A DNA stretch of 8,383 bases from Candidatus Desulfofervidaceae bacterium (GTDB lineage: Bacteria > Desulfobacterota > Desulfofervidia > Desulfofervidales > Desulfofervidaceae), in contig JAGHCL010000179.1 in the NCBI GenBank assembly GCA_021160485.1, forward strand, positions 1-8,383, given 5' to 3'. A program made the position numbers and the translations under genes. Of the stretch, positions 1-5,585 are shown in pieces (position 1 is the stretch's first letter; every line of letters starts with the position of its first letter). The notes beneath the pieces were generated by a model. That model searched no databases, had not been told where the DNA came from, and worked only from the letters and a program-made list of their open reading frames with translations.

Positions 1-12
1 AATAACTTTCAT
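1..12 (-). CDS. 5' end of a gene cut by the window edge, possibly a second ACT-domain gene
   Basis: Only four codons (M-K-V-I) are inside the window. The ATG at 12-10 overlaps the TGA stop of the DUF4405 gene as ATGA, and a strong AGGAGG lies five bases upstream (18-23). The bases from 1 to 37 are identical to the leader and first codons of the tandem-ACT gene at 817, so the truncated gene may be a tandem paralogue of it. The identity stops at the window edge, so this cannot be confirmed here. If the edge is also a contig end, the repeat could be an assembly junction. Confidence 0.45.
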
Positions 13-37
13 AGTTTCCTCCTAGATTTAAACATAT
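1..37. repeat. 37-base exact direct repeat, left copy
   Basis: Positions 1-37 match 806-842 base for base; the first mismatch is at 38 versus 843. On the minus strand the unit reads TTTAAATCT, AGGAGG, AAACT, then ATGAAAGTTATT. In this copy the same bases also encode the last ten residues of the DUF4405 protein and its stop. The match begins at the first base of the window, so its true left extent is unknown. Confidence 0.9.
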
Positions 38-290
38 TTCGCAGATAATGTATGAATAATCGCCAGTTGTAATAAAGATGGAAACAAGCAGCGATTAGAA
101 ACAAAATACTTAAAACAGTGTGCACTGCTTCCCATTGTGCTTTGTCAAGCCCTAATAAATGCCAGTTTGTCCAGTAGGCAATACGACCATAGGGGGTGAT
201 GTAAAGAATAGCTCCTGAAAAGGCCATCAGCAAAAAAACAAAACAGGTTAGAAAAGTAAATAGACTTCGGTAATTTAAACGAGCACGCAC
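9..290 (-). CDS. DUF4405-family small membrane protein, possible b-type cytochrome
   Basis: This 93-residue protein has two predicted membrane helices (about 9-31 and 54-78) and a basic C-terminal tail. The pattern of a G-A-I-L-Y-x-x-P-x-G stretch after helix 1, then a short W-H-L-L-G-L loop, a W-x-x-x-H entry into helix 2 and an H-L-x-x-N-W exit matches the DUF4405 domain, which fills nearly the whole protein. H57 and H71 in helix 2 are 14 residues apart, the spacing seen for haem ligands on one helix of cytochrome b. A haem role, perhaps as a dimer, is inference. The start is GTG at 290, supported by AAGGAAG about five bases upstream. The last ten or so residues (through R-R-K-L) are encoded inside a repeat that serves as a ribosome-binding leader for the ACT gene. 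It follows the ACT gene by 95 bases. Confidence 0.75.
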   Translation of the reverse strand: MRARLNYRSLFTFLTCFVFLLMAFSGAILYITPYGRIAYWTNWHLLGLDKAQWEAVHTVLSILFLIAACFHLYYNWRLFIHYLRNMFKSRRKL

Positions 291-314
291 AATAGCTTCC
301 TTATTTAAAGTTGA

Positions 315-341
315 AAAAGGAGGAAACTGTCACCTCTTCTT
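315..341 (-). terminator. weak hairpin with T-run after the ACT gene
   Basis: On the minus strand AAGAAGAGG can pair with CCTCCTTTT across a nine-base loop, with eight pairs including one G-T and one A-C mismatch, followed by T and a T-containing tract. It lies between the ACT stop and the DUF4405 start and could cause partial termination. The stem is imperfect and purine/pyrimidine biased, so this is only a candidate. Confidence 0.25.
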
Positions 342-385
342 AAACAAATTACTGTTGAGCTGGCAAGCAATTAAGCAAAAAATGA

Positions 386-817
386 TTACAAACTATATAC
401 CTTTTCTCCTGGCAGAACCGTGACACCATTTTGAGTTAAAACTTCAATGGCCTTATCAAGTTCATTTATACGAAAAAGGATAACAGCATTTTCTCCACTT
501 TGTTGGACAAAGGCATACATATACTCTACATTGATATTCTCTTTAGCTAAAATTTGCATGATTTCTGCCAGACCACCAGACCTATCTGGCACTTCTACTG
601 CGATTACCTCAGTTTTACCCACCGTAAATCCATTGTCTTTTAGAACTTTAAAGGCCGCTTCCGTGTCATTAACAATCAAGCGCAAGATCCCAAAATCACT
701 CGTGTCGGCCAGAGAGAGAGCCCTGATGTTAATACCCGCACTAGCCAAAACTTTTGTTATCTCAGCCAATCTGCCCGCTCTGTTTTCTAAAAAAATGGAT
801 ATTTGAATAACTTTCAT
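386..817 (-). CDS. Tandem ACT-domain protein (probable amino-acid-binding regulator)
   Basis: This 143-residue cytoplasmic protein consists almost wholly of two ACT domains, about residues 4-65 and 71-139. Each begins with the turn typical of ligand-binding ACT domains: [10 protein letters not shown] near residue 11 and [10 protein letters not shown] near residue 77. It has no catalytic or DNA-binding domain. Stand-alone tandem ACT proteins like this are commonly encoded next to PaaK-type CoA ligases in anaerobes, as here, where it follows paaK by 91 bases on the same strand. Binding of an aromatic or branched amino acid, and modulation of the ligase or an associated oxidoreductase, is inference. 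The ATG at 817 has a strong AGGAGG (823-828) at five-base spacing. The leader and first codons are duplicated at the left edge of the window. Confidence 0.88.
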   Translation of the reverse strand: MKVIQISIFLENRAGRLAEITKVLASAGINIRALSLADTSDFGILRLIVNDTEAAFKVLKDNGFTVGKTEVIAVEVPDRSGGLAEIMQILAKENINVEYMYAFVQQSGENAVILFRINELDKAIEVLTQNGVTVLPGEKVYSL

Positions 818-842
818 AGTTTCCTCCTAGATTTAAACATAT
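806..842. repeat. 37-base exact direct repeat, right copy
   Basis: This second copy of the unit at 1-37 covers the untranslated leader, ribosome-binding site, start codon and first four codons of the tandem-ACT gene. Here the upstream part is intergenic, whereas in the left copy it is coding. Identity across non-coding bases argues for a recent duplication or gene conversion rather than chance or protein-level constraint. Confidence 0.9.
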
Positions 843-844
843 AT

Positions 845-910
845 AAATTTGTGCATTACAAATAACTTGTTACTCATCTACGCTTTTATGCATTAACGCA
901 TCTACACGTT
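845..910. repeat. Degenerate intergenic repeat, copy A (spacer paaK-ACT)
   Basis: On the minus strand this spacer reads ATGCGTTAATGCATAA (901-886) and later GTAATGCACAAATTT (859-845), with a second partial unit GCGTAGATG (883-875) between them. The first stretch matches 2946-2961 at 15 of 16 positions, the second resembles 2967-2982, and the plus-strand CGCATCTACA at 897-906 recurs at 3052-3061. ATGCGTTAATGCAT is itself nearly palindromic. It may be a fragment of a short dispersed repeat family. Confidence 0.5.
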
Positions 911-2213
911 AAAGTTCTCTTTTATCAATAACCCGTTTTGCCTTACCCATACTGCGTTCAATGGATTTGGGTTCAACCAATTTCACCTTACAGGAAATCC
1001 CTAAAGTTTCTTTAATATTTTTCTCAATCTTCTTTTCCAATTCTTGCAACTTCCGCACCTGGTCTGAAAATAGCTCTTCTGTTACCTCTACTCGCACCTC
1101 CAATACATCCAGAGCCCTCTCTCTGTCCACAATAATAACATAATGTGGAGCAACACCTTCGTGTTCCATTAACACGCTTTCTATTTGAGAAGGAAAGACA
1201 TTAACTCCTCGCACAATTAACATGTCATCAGTCCGGCCTGTTACCCGGGCCATTCTTACCATCGTCCGCCCACACTTACATGGCTCTCTGTAAAGGGTAG
1301 AAATGTCACGGGTACGGTATCTGATAAGAGGAATGCCCTCTTTAGTAATAGTGGTTAACACCAACTCACCTGGTGTCCCAGGAGGCAACACCTCTCCTGT
1401 ATTAGGGTCAATAATTTCAGGAATGAAGTGGTCTTCAAAGATATGAAGGCCGTTTTTGGCCTCTATACACTCTATGGCTACACCTGGTCCCATAATTTCA
1501 CTTAGACCATAAATATCAACCGCATCAATCCCTAACTTCTCTTCAATATCCTGCCTCATCTTTTCTGACCAGGGCTCAGCCCCAAAGATACCCACACGGA
1601 TGGAGAGGTCTCTTTTAAAGTCCACTCCCATTTCCTGGGCCACTTTCCAAAGATGTAAGGAGTAAGACGGAGTGCAGGTAAGTACAGTAGGCTTAAAGTC
1701 TTTCATAATCATAATTTGTCGTCTGGTATTGCCACCTGAAACAGGAATGACAGAAGCCCCTAAGGTTTCGGCACCGTAGTGTACACCAAGACCACCGGTA
1801 AATAATCCATATCCGTATGCATTGTGAATAATATCACTTTTGGTTGCCCCTGCCGCAGCTAGGGCCCGTGCCATTAACTCTGACCAAATCTGAATATCTC
1901 GTTTAGTATATCCTACGACGGTTGGTTTTCCAGTTGTTCCTGAAGAAGCATGAATTCTTACAATCTGGCTCAGAGGCACAGCAAATAAACCAAAGGGATA
2001 ATTATCCCTTAAATCCTGTTTGGTAGTAAAAGGAAGTTTTTGCATGTCTTCTAAAGACTTAATATCATCTGGTTTAATCCCGGCCTTTTCAAACTTCCGC
2101 CGATAAAAAGGCACCGTTGCATATACTCTTTCTAGAGTGTTACGCAAACGGCGTAATTGAATGGCTTCCAATGCCTCACGAGGCATGGTTTCATATTCAT
2201 CATTATAGATCAT
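909..2213 (-). CDS. paaK: Phenylacetate-CoA ligase family (arylacetate-CoA ligase)
   Basis: The 434-residue protein is a full-length adenylate-forming enzyme of the PaaK family (usual length about 430-440). It joins an arylacetate such as phenylacetate to CoA with ATP giving AMP, and in anaerobes may act on products of aromatic amino-acid breakdown. Visible motifs: the N-terminal family signature around M-P-R-E (10-13), the phosphate loop S-S-G-T-T-G-K-P (90-97), Y-G-L-S-E (235-239), Y-R-T-R-D (299-303), [12 protein letters not shown] (325-336), the C-terminal PaaK domain from about 335, and the catalytic lysine in M-G-K-A-K-R (K424). C249, H257, C312 and C314 could form a structural metal site; this is inference. 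The start at 2213 fits family N-termini and has AGAGG at six-base spacing, overlapping the stop of the TPR gene nine bases upstream, which suggests translational coupling. The exact aryl substrate cannot be read from sequence. Confidence 0.93.
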   Translation of the reverse strand: MIYNDEYETMPREALEAIQLRRLRNTLERVYATVPFYRRKFEKAGIKPDDIKSLEDMQKLPFTTKQDLRDNYPFGLFAVPLSQIVRIHASSGTTGKPTVVGYTKRDIQIWSELMARALAAAGATKSDIIHNAYGYGLFTGGLGVHYGAETLGASVIPVSGGNTRRQIMIMKDFKPTVLTCTPSYSLHLWKVAQEMGVDFKRDLSIRVGIFGAEPWSEKMRQDIEEKLGIDAVDIYGLSEIMGPGVAIECIEAKNGLHIFEDHFIPEIIDPNTGEVLPPGTPGELVLTTITKEGIPLIRYRTRDISTLYREPCKCGRTMVRMARVTGRTDDMLIVRGVNVFPSQIESVLMEHEGVAPHYVIIVDRERALDVLEVRVEVTEELFSDQVRKLQELEKKIEKNIKETLGISCKVKLVEPKSIERSMGKAKRVIDKREL

Positions 2214-2222
2214 CTCTTCCCT

Positions 2223-2882
2223 CTACTGCAGTGTTTTAATTTTAAGTTCTACCCATTGAGGAATAAGAGGATTGCCTTTGTCTTTAAAGGTAAGTTGATA
2301 CATCTCTAAGGCCTTTGCCGGCTCTTTTTCTTCCCACAGTAAACCCAGGTTTACATAGGCCCAGTCAGTTAAGGGAAGATTGGGCCAACGCTTTATTATC
2401 GTTTGGAGGGCCGTCTCAGCCTCTTTAGATTTTCCTAAACTCAAGTAATCACAACTTAAGGCATGTAAAACCAGAGGAGAAAGCAGGTCTTTATAACCGG
2501 CTTTTTCTATGTAGTCTTGATAATATACTATGGCCTTGTCCAGCTTATTATCTTGTTCGTAGATATTGGCAAGACGTAATATGGCAAATTTAGCCACTTT
2601 CGTGTGTGTGTCTGCAACCTTATGCAAAACTTCTACCGCTTTATCCTGTTGTCCTTGTTTCAAAAGACTTTCAGCCTGAGCGTAAAGCAAAAAGACATGG
2701 GCCTCCCTTCTTTGCCACCAAAATTGGCCTAAAAAGATCAAACCAACTATCAATGTAAGGGCTAGAGCGATATTAACAACCTGTCTTAAGTTATCCCGGA
2801 CATAATCTACAATTCGGTTTGGTAAAGCAATAAACTCATCTGCATTTGTAATAGGTTTTCTTTTCTTTATTTTAGTAACCAT
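2223..2882 (-). CDS. Membrane-anchored TPR protein, YfgM/CpoB-like (TPR_21 family)
   Basis: The 219-residue protein has a short basic cytoplasmic N-terminus, one membrane helix (about 36-55) and then an exported helical region with roughly four TPR-like repeats (about 64-93, 97-129, 135-165 and 171-200). This arrangement matches YfgM-type proteins, which sit beside the SecYEG translocon and act with periplasmic chaperones. The fit rests on architecture rather than a diagnostic motif. It is the first gene of the block containing paaK. The ATG at 2882 is the only good start before the helix, but I see no clear ribosome-binding site in front of it. A weak TTGACC (2912-2917) with TTAATT (2890-2895) at 16-base spacing could place transcription very near the ATG. 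The link to PaaK chemistry is probably positional only. Confidence 0.75.
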   Translation of the reverse strand: MVTKIKKRKPITNADEFIALPNRIVDYVRDNLRQVVNIALALTLIVGLIFLGQFWWQRREAHVFLLYAQAESLLKQGQQDKAVEVLHKVADTHTKVAKFAILRLANIYEQDNKLDKAIVYYQDYIEKAGYKDLLSPLVLHALSCDYLSLGKSKEAETALQTIIKRWPNLPLTDWAYVNLGLLWEEKEPAKALEMYQLTFKDKGNPLIPQWVELKIKTLQ

Positions 2883-3070
2883 GGCCGTTAATTAACATAC
2901 CCAAGACATCCGGTCAAGATATGCTTTCAACCCAAATCCCATAATATGCGTTAATGCGTAACCGGGGTAATGCATGAAATTTGTCGTAGTCCTTTGTCCT
3001 GCGGCAAAAGGTTCAGTAAAAAACTAAAAAAATTTACACTTTCACCTCTTTCGCATCTACATGTTCATGC
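2883..3070. other. Intergenic spacer birA-TPR gene with degenerate repeat, copy B
   Basis: This 188-base spacer must hold the end of the birA transcript and any promoter for the TPR-paaK block. It contains ATGCGTTAATGCGTAA (2946-2961), a following GTAATGCATGAAATTT (2967-2982) and CGCATCTACA (3052-3061), all matching parts of the spacer at 845-910 but mostly in the opposite orientation. A small hairpin CCTTT/AAAGG spans about 2991-3011 with no adjoining T-run, so it is not a convincing terminator. A-rich runs at 3017-3033 read as T-runs on the minus strand but lack a good stem before them. Confidence 0.45.
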
Positions 3071-4018
3071 TTATAAAATCTTACCTGTCATTTTTACTGC
3101 CTTTACCATGTCTAATCCTAAATGCCAGCTGGATGAGCCGCACTTGAAGATAAGCCGACCCTGATTGTCAATGCCCTCTATAAGCCCTCTGTGCGTCTTC
3201 CCGTCTAATTCTATTTCGGACAGGATTTGTATTGGGTGATATTTAGCGAACAGGTGAATAATCTTCGCAGGGTCCTTTTTGAAATTCCACCAGGTATTCT
3301 CCCACTGTTTTACCAATCTATCAATCACGTAGTGGCGGTCAAAATAATGACCGGTAAGGTCGGCTAGGCTAGTGGCAAAGGGAGGATGGCTATTTACGTT
3401 TAATCCTATTCCAACCACTAAAAATGGGGCAAATTTACCTTCAGTAAAGGTTTCTACCAAAATCCCTGCTGCCTTTTTCCCCTGGATAAAGACATCATTG
3501 GGCCAATGTAATTGGGGCATATAACCTGTAAGTTCCTGGATGGCCTTTCCCACACTGAAAGTAACGGCTAAATATATAGGCAATAGTGATTCTAAATATA
3601 TCTTTTCGTAAATAAAAAAAGAAAGAGCAATACTATCAGGTTGGCTCTTCCATGTTCTCCCCCAACGCCCTCGTCCTTGAGTCTGTTCATCAGTAACTAC
3701 AATAATGTTTTTATGATTCTCCAAGCCCAACTTTAAAGCTAAGTCGTTTGTAGAATTCACTCGGGGAACATAAATAATATCTCGCTTTAATCGTGCCTTT
3801 AACAAGATAGGAGATAATCGCTGGGGTAAGGCTACCAAGCGATATCCTTCTCTAGGACGTGCTTCTATAGAAAATCCTTGTTTTTCAAGCTGTTTAATGT
3901 GTTTCCAAATGGCTGGCCTACTGACAGAAAAATGTCTGGCCAGCCTTTCGCCAGAAACTGGCTTTTGAGCGTGTTTTAAGAGATAACTTAATAATTCAAC
4001 TAAATCAACATTACTCAT
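3071..4018 (-). CDS. birA: Bifunctional biotin-[acetyl-CoA-carboxylase] ligase / biotin repressor BirA
   Basis: The enzyme makes biotinyl-AMP and attaches biotin to carrier-protein lysines. At 315 residues it is close to E. coli BirA (321) and has the same layout: an N-terminal winged helix-turn-helix (about 1-62, with the S-R-P-A-I-W-K-H recognition helix), the catalytic core, and a small C-terminal SH3-like domain (about 265-312). The core shows G-R-G-R-W-G-R (115-121), W-P-N-D (172-175), K-K-A-A-G-I-L-V-E (181-189, with K182 matching the biotin-binding lysine) and G-I-G-L-N-V-N (203-209). The intact helix-turn-helix suggests it can also repress biotin genes, but I see no clear BirA operator in the window. 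The ATG overlaps the gmk stop by eight bases (ATGAGTAA) and lacks a ribosome-binding site, suggesting termination-reinitiation. Confidence 0.95.
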   Translation of the reverse strand: MSNVDLVELLSYLLKHAQKPVSGERLARHFSVSRPAIWKHIKQLEKQGFSIEARPREGYRLVALPQRLSPILLKARLKRDIIYVPRVNSTNDLALKLGLENHKNIIVVTDEQTQGRGRWGRTWKSQPDSIALSFFIYEKIYLESLLPIYLAVTFSVGKAIQELTGYMPQLHWPNDVFIQGKKAAGILVETFTEGKFAPFLVVGIGLNVNSHPPFATSLADLTGHYFDRHYVIDRLVKQWENTWWNFKKDPAKIIHLFAKYHPIQILSEIELDGKTHRGLIEGIDNQGRLIFKCGSSSWHLGLDMVKAVKMTGKIL

Positions 4019-4625
4019 AGAATAATTTGCTTACTTGAGGCCAACGTCTCTTTGCATTGGCCTTTGTTGCCAAGATAATACCCTTTAATTCCTGCAGGGC
4101 TTGGTCTAGAGATTCATTAATGACAATATAGTCAAACTCTCGAGCAGCTTTTATTTCTTCCCGGGCGGCTGTCAATCTCCTTTTCACTTCTTCTGGTGCA
4201 TCTGTAGCCCGTTTCTTTAATCTTTTTTCTAACTCCTCCCAGGAGGGAGGAATAATAAAAATTAACACTGCTTGAGGGAACAGTCTTCTTACCTGGCGAG
4301 CCCCTTGGACATCAATATCTAATAGAATATCCTTACCTGCGTTTATTTTTTCTCTTAAAAAACGCACAGAAGTACCATAATAATTACCATATACTTCTGC
4401 CCATTCAAGCATCTCTCCTTGTGAAATCATCTGTTCAAAGTGGCGGCGACTAACAAAAAAGTAGTCCACTCCGTCCTTTTCACCCGGACGGGGTGGACGG
4501 GTTGTATAAGAGATAGAAAAGTTCAAGCTGGGAAAGCAAGAAAGCAAAAGATGGGTTAAAGTAGTTTTACCTGTACCTGAAGGCGCGGAAATAACAAATA
4601 TATCACCAGGTATTTTATTTTTCAT
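4011..4625 (-). CDS. gmk: Guanylate kinase
   Basis: Guanylate kinase phosphorylates GMP (and dGMP) to GDP with ATP and is essential for GTP supply. With the start at ATG 4625 the product has 204 residues, the usual family length. It shows the P-loop A-P-S-G-T-G-K-T (14-21), the GMP-binding stretch [11 protein letters not shown] (39-49, with R43 and R46) and D-Y-F-F-V (54-58), [12 protein letters not shown] (74-85), D-I-D-V-Q-G-A (103-109) and lid residues R135 and R139. An upstream in-frame TTG at 4652 would add nine residues that the family does not need and has no ribosome-binding site, so I prefer 4625. The gene overlaps the remA stop by 11 bases and the birA start by eight, so all three are likely translated as a coupled set. 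Confidence 0.96.
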   Translation of the reverse strand: MKNKIPGDIFVISAPSGTGKTTLTHLLLSCFPSLNFSISYTTRPPRPGEKDGVDYFFVSRRHFEQMISQGEMLEWAEVYGNYYGTSVRFLREKINAGKDILLDIDVQGARQVRRLFPQAVLIFIIPPSWEELEKRLKKRATDAPEEVKRRLTAAREEIKAAREFDYIVINESLDQALQELKGIILATKANAKRRWPQVSKLFYE

Positions 4626-4869
4626 TACAAATTGCAGCCAGTCTTTGAGCAATCGTTTCTGCCTGAACAGCGGAAAGAACTATGTGATTGCTATCTGTAA
4701 CAATAATTGCCCGTGTTTTTCGTCCACAGGTAGCGTCTACCAAACGGCCATTCTTTCTTGCTTCTTCTCGCAAACGTTTCATAGGGGAGGAGTTAGGGGT
4801 AACTACTGCCACAACACGCTCAGCTACTACGGTATTACCAAAACCGATATTTACTAACTTAACTCCCAT
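4615..4869 (-). CDS. remA: RemA-family (DUF370) DNA-binding regulatory protein
   Basis: The 84-residue protein is a complete member of the RemA/DUF370 family. In Bacillus subtilis RemA is a ring-forming DNA-binding activator of biofilm matrix and osmoprotection genes; its role in Gram-negative anaerobes is not well defined. Visible hallmarks are [12 protein letters not shown] at the N-terminus, R18 and P29 (positions I recall as important in the B. subtilis protein), and the central [12 protein letters not shown] block with R50, K51 and R53, likely DNA contacts. The position directly before gmk is the same as in Firmicutes and many deltaproteobacteria, which supports the call. GGAG lies nine bases before the ATG at 4869. 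The gene follows the PocR-domain gene after 60 bases on the same strand. Confidence 0.93.
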   Translation of the reverse strand: MGVKLVNIGFGNTVVAERVVAVVTPNSSPMKRLREEARKNGRLVDATCGRKTRAIIVTDSNHIVLSAVQAETIAQRLAAICNEK

Positions 4870-4929
4870 AAACTACCACTCCACAATATTTTAATAAAAT
4901 CTACGTCGCTTAAATCTAACATGATTTAC

Positions 4930-5424
4930 TTAACTCTGGATAATCTCTTCTAGCCTTTTCTTTACATATTCGATGGCTTCTTTTATCTCTTCTTTAGAAA
5001 ATTTTTTCACAGTAGGCAGTAATTTTTCTATTTCTCCTTCGGTTTTACCTAGTAATTTAGCTGCATAAAAAACATCTATCTCATTTCCTTCTAGCAAAAA
5101 ACCACATCCCCCTGCTGTTCCCAAGAATTCGTTTTGATAAAAAATAGGCACGATAAACTTACTAAAACCCACATCACATTCACCCAGTATGGGCACTCTT
5201 TGTTCTCTGGCCTGTTTCATCATATTTTGCTGAGCTGAAGCACAGACTACCCGGCTTTGAGAATTTCCTTTAATAAGGGGACAAATCTCATTAGCCCAAC
5301 CTGGATTAGGATGGATTATAAAACCCTCATTATTACTAACAGCACCATTCATGCCATATTTAGCGTGGATTTCCTCAGCCAGCTGTTGCCATTTTTCTAC
5401 TGGTAGGACATCTGTCAGTTGCAT
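4930..5424 (-). CDS. Stand-alone PocR-domain sensory protein
   Basis: With the start at ATG 5424 the product has 164 residues, almost entirely a PocR-type ligand-binding domain (a PAS-like fold described from the propanediol regulator PocR), followed by a charged helical tail. The core shows I-C-P-L-I-K, C-A-S-A-Q-Q, G-E-C-D-V-G-F-S-K-F and G-T-A-G-G-C-G, giving four cysteines (C48, C61, C83 and C107 in this numbering) that could bind a metal or sense redox state; this is inference. No HTH, kinase or cyclase output domain is present, so it would have to act through a partner. The 5424 start has a strong GGAGG at six-base spacing (5431-5435). A longer form from GTG 5505 (191 residues) is possible but has only a distant GGGG. 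The gene is divergent from the GlcD gene. Confidence 0.8.
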   Translation of the reverse strand: MQLTDVLPVEKWQQLAEEIHAKYGMNGAVSNNEGFIIHPNPGWANEICPLIKGNSQSRVVCASAQQNMMKQAREQRVPILGECDVGFSKFIVPIFYQNEFLGTAGGCGFLLEGNEIDVFYAAKLLGKTEGEIEKLLPTVKKFSKEEIKEAIEYVKKRLEEIIQS

Positions 5425-5547
5425 CTTACGCCTCCACTCAAATTCTTCATCTTGCTGGCTAACATTATTAACAATAGTTTTAAAAAAATCAAGAAAAAAC
5501 TTCACTCTAGATAAGCCCCGTATTTAGAAAAACTGTGTTTAATGGAG

Positions 5548-5576
5548 TTGCAGAGGAGAAAAAACAAAAGTATAGT
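5548..5576 (+). promoter_or_regulatory. Candidate promoter of the GlcD-DHH pair
   Basis: TTGCAG at 5548-5553 (three of six to the sigma-70 -35 consensus) and TATAGT at 5571-5576 (five of six to TATAAT) are separated by exactly 17 bases. The predicted transcription start falls at about 5583-5584, on the ATG itself. The -35 box is weak, so this is a moderate call. Confidence 0.45.
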
Positions 5577-5585
5577 TTAAACTAT
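5572..5585. promoter_or_regulatory. 14-bp perfect palindrome, possible operator
   Basis: ATAGTTTAAACTAT is its own reverse complement. It spans most of the candidate -10 box, the predicted transcription start and the first two bases of the GlcD start codon, which is a natural site for a repressor dimer. AT-rich palindromes also arise by chance, so function is inference. Confidence 0.4.

Noticed and set aside
447..806. Plus-strand open frame antisense to the ACT gene
   Set aside because: It is a shadow of the well-supported ACT gene, has no recognisable domain and no ribosome-binding site.
2890..2917. Promoter with leaderless start for the TPR gene
   Set aside because: TTGACC and TTAATT are 16 bases apart and would put transcription at the ATG, but the -10 match is only three of six, so I mention it without calling it.
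2883..3070. BirA-type operator or intrinsic terminator in the spacer after birA
   Set aside because: I looked for a TTGTAAACC/GGTTTACAA-like inverted pair and for a stem followed by a T-run. The A-rich runs lack a preceding stem and the one small hairpin lacks a T-run.
2970..3164. Plus-strand 64-codon open frame in the birA-TPR spacer
   Set aside because: It runs into the antisense of birA, has no clear ribosome-binding site and no recognisable features; the repeat motifs better explain the spacer.
4626..4652. Extended gmk start at TTG 4652
   Set aside because: It adds nine residues outside the family alignment with no ribosome-binding site; ATG 4625 fits family length.
4645..4894. Two plus-strand open frames opposite remA
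   Set aside because: Both are antisense shadows of the conserved RemA protein.
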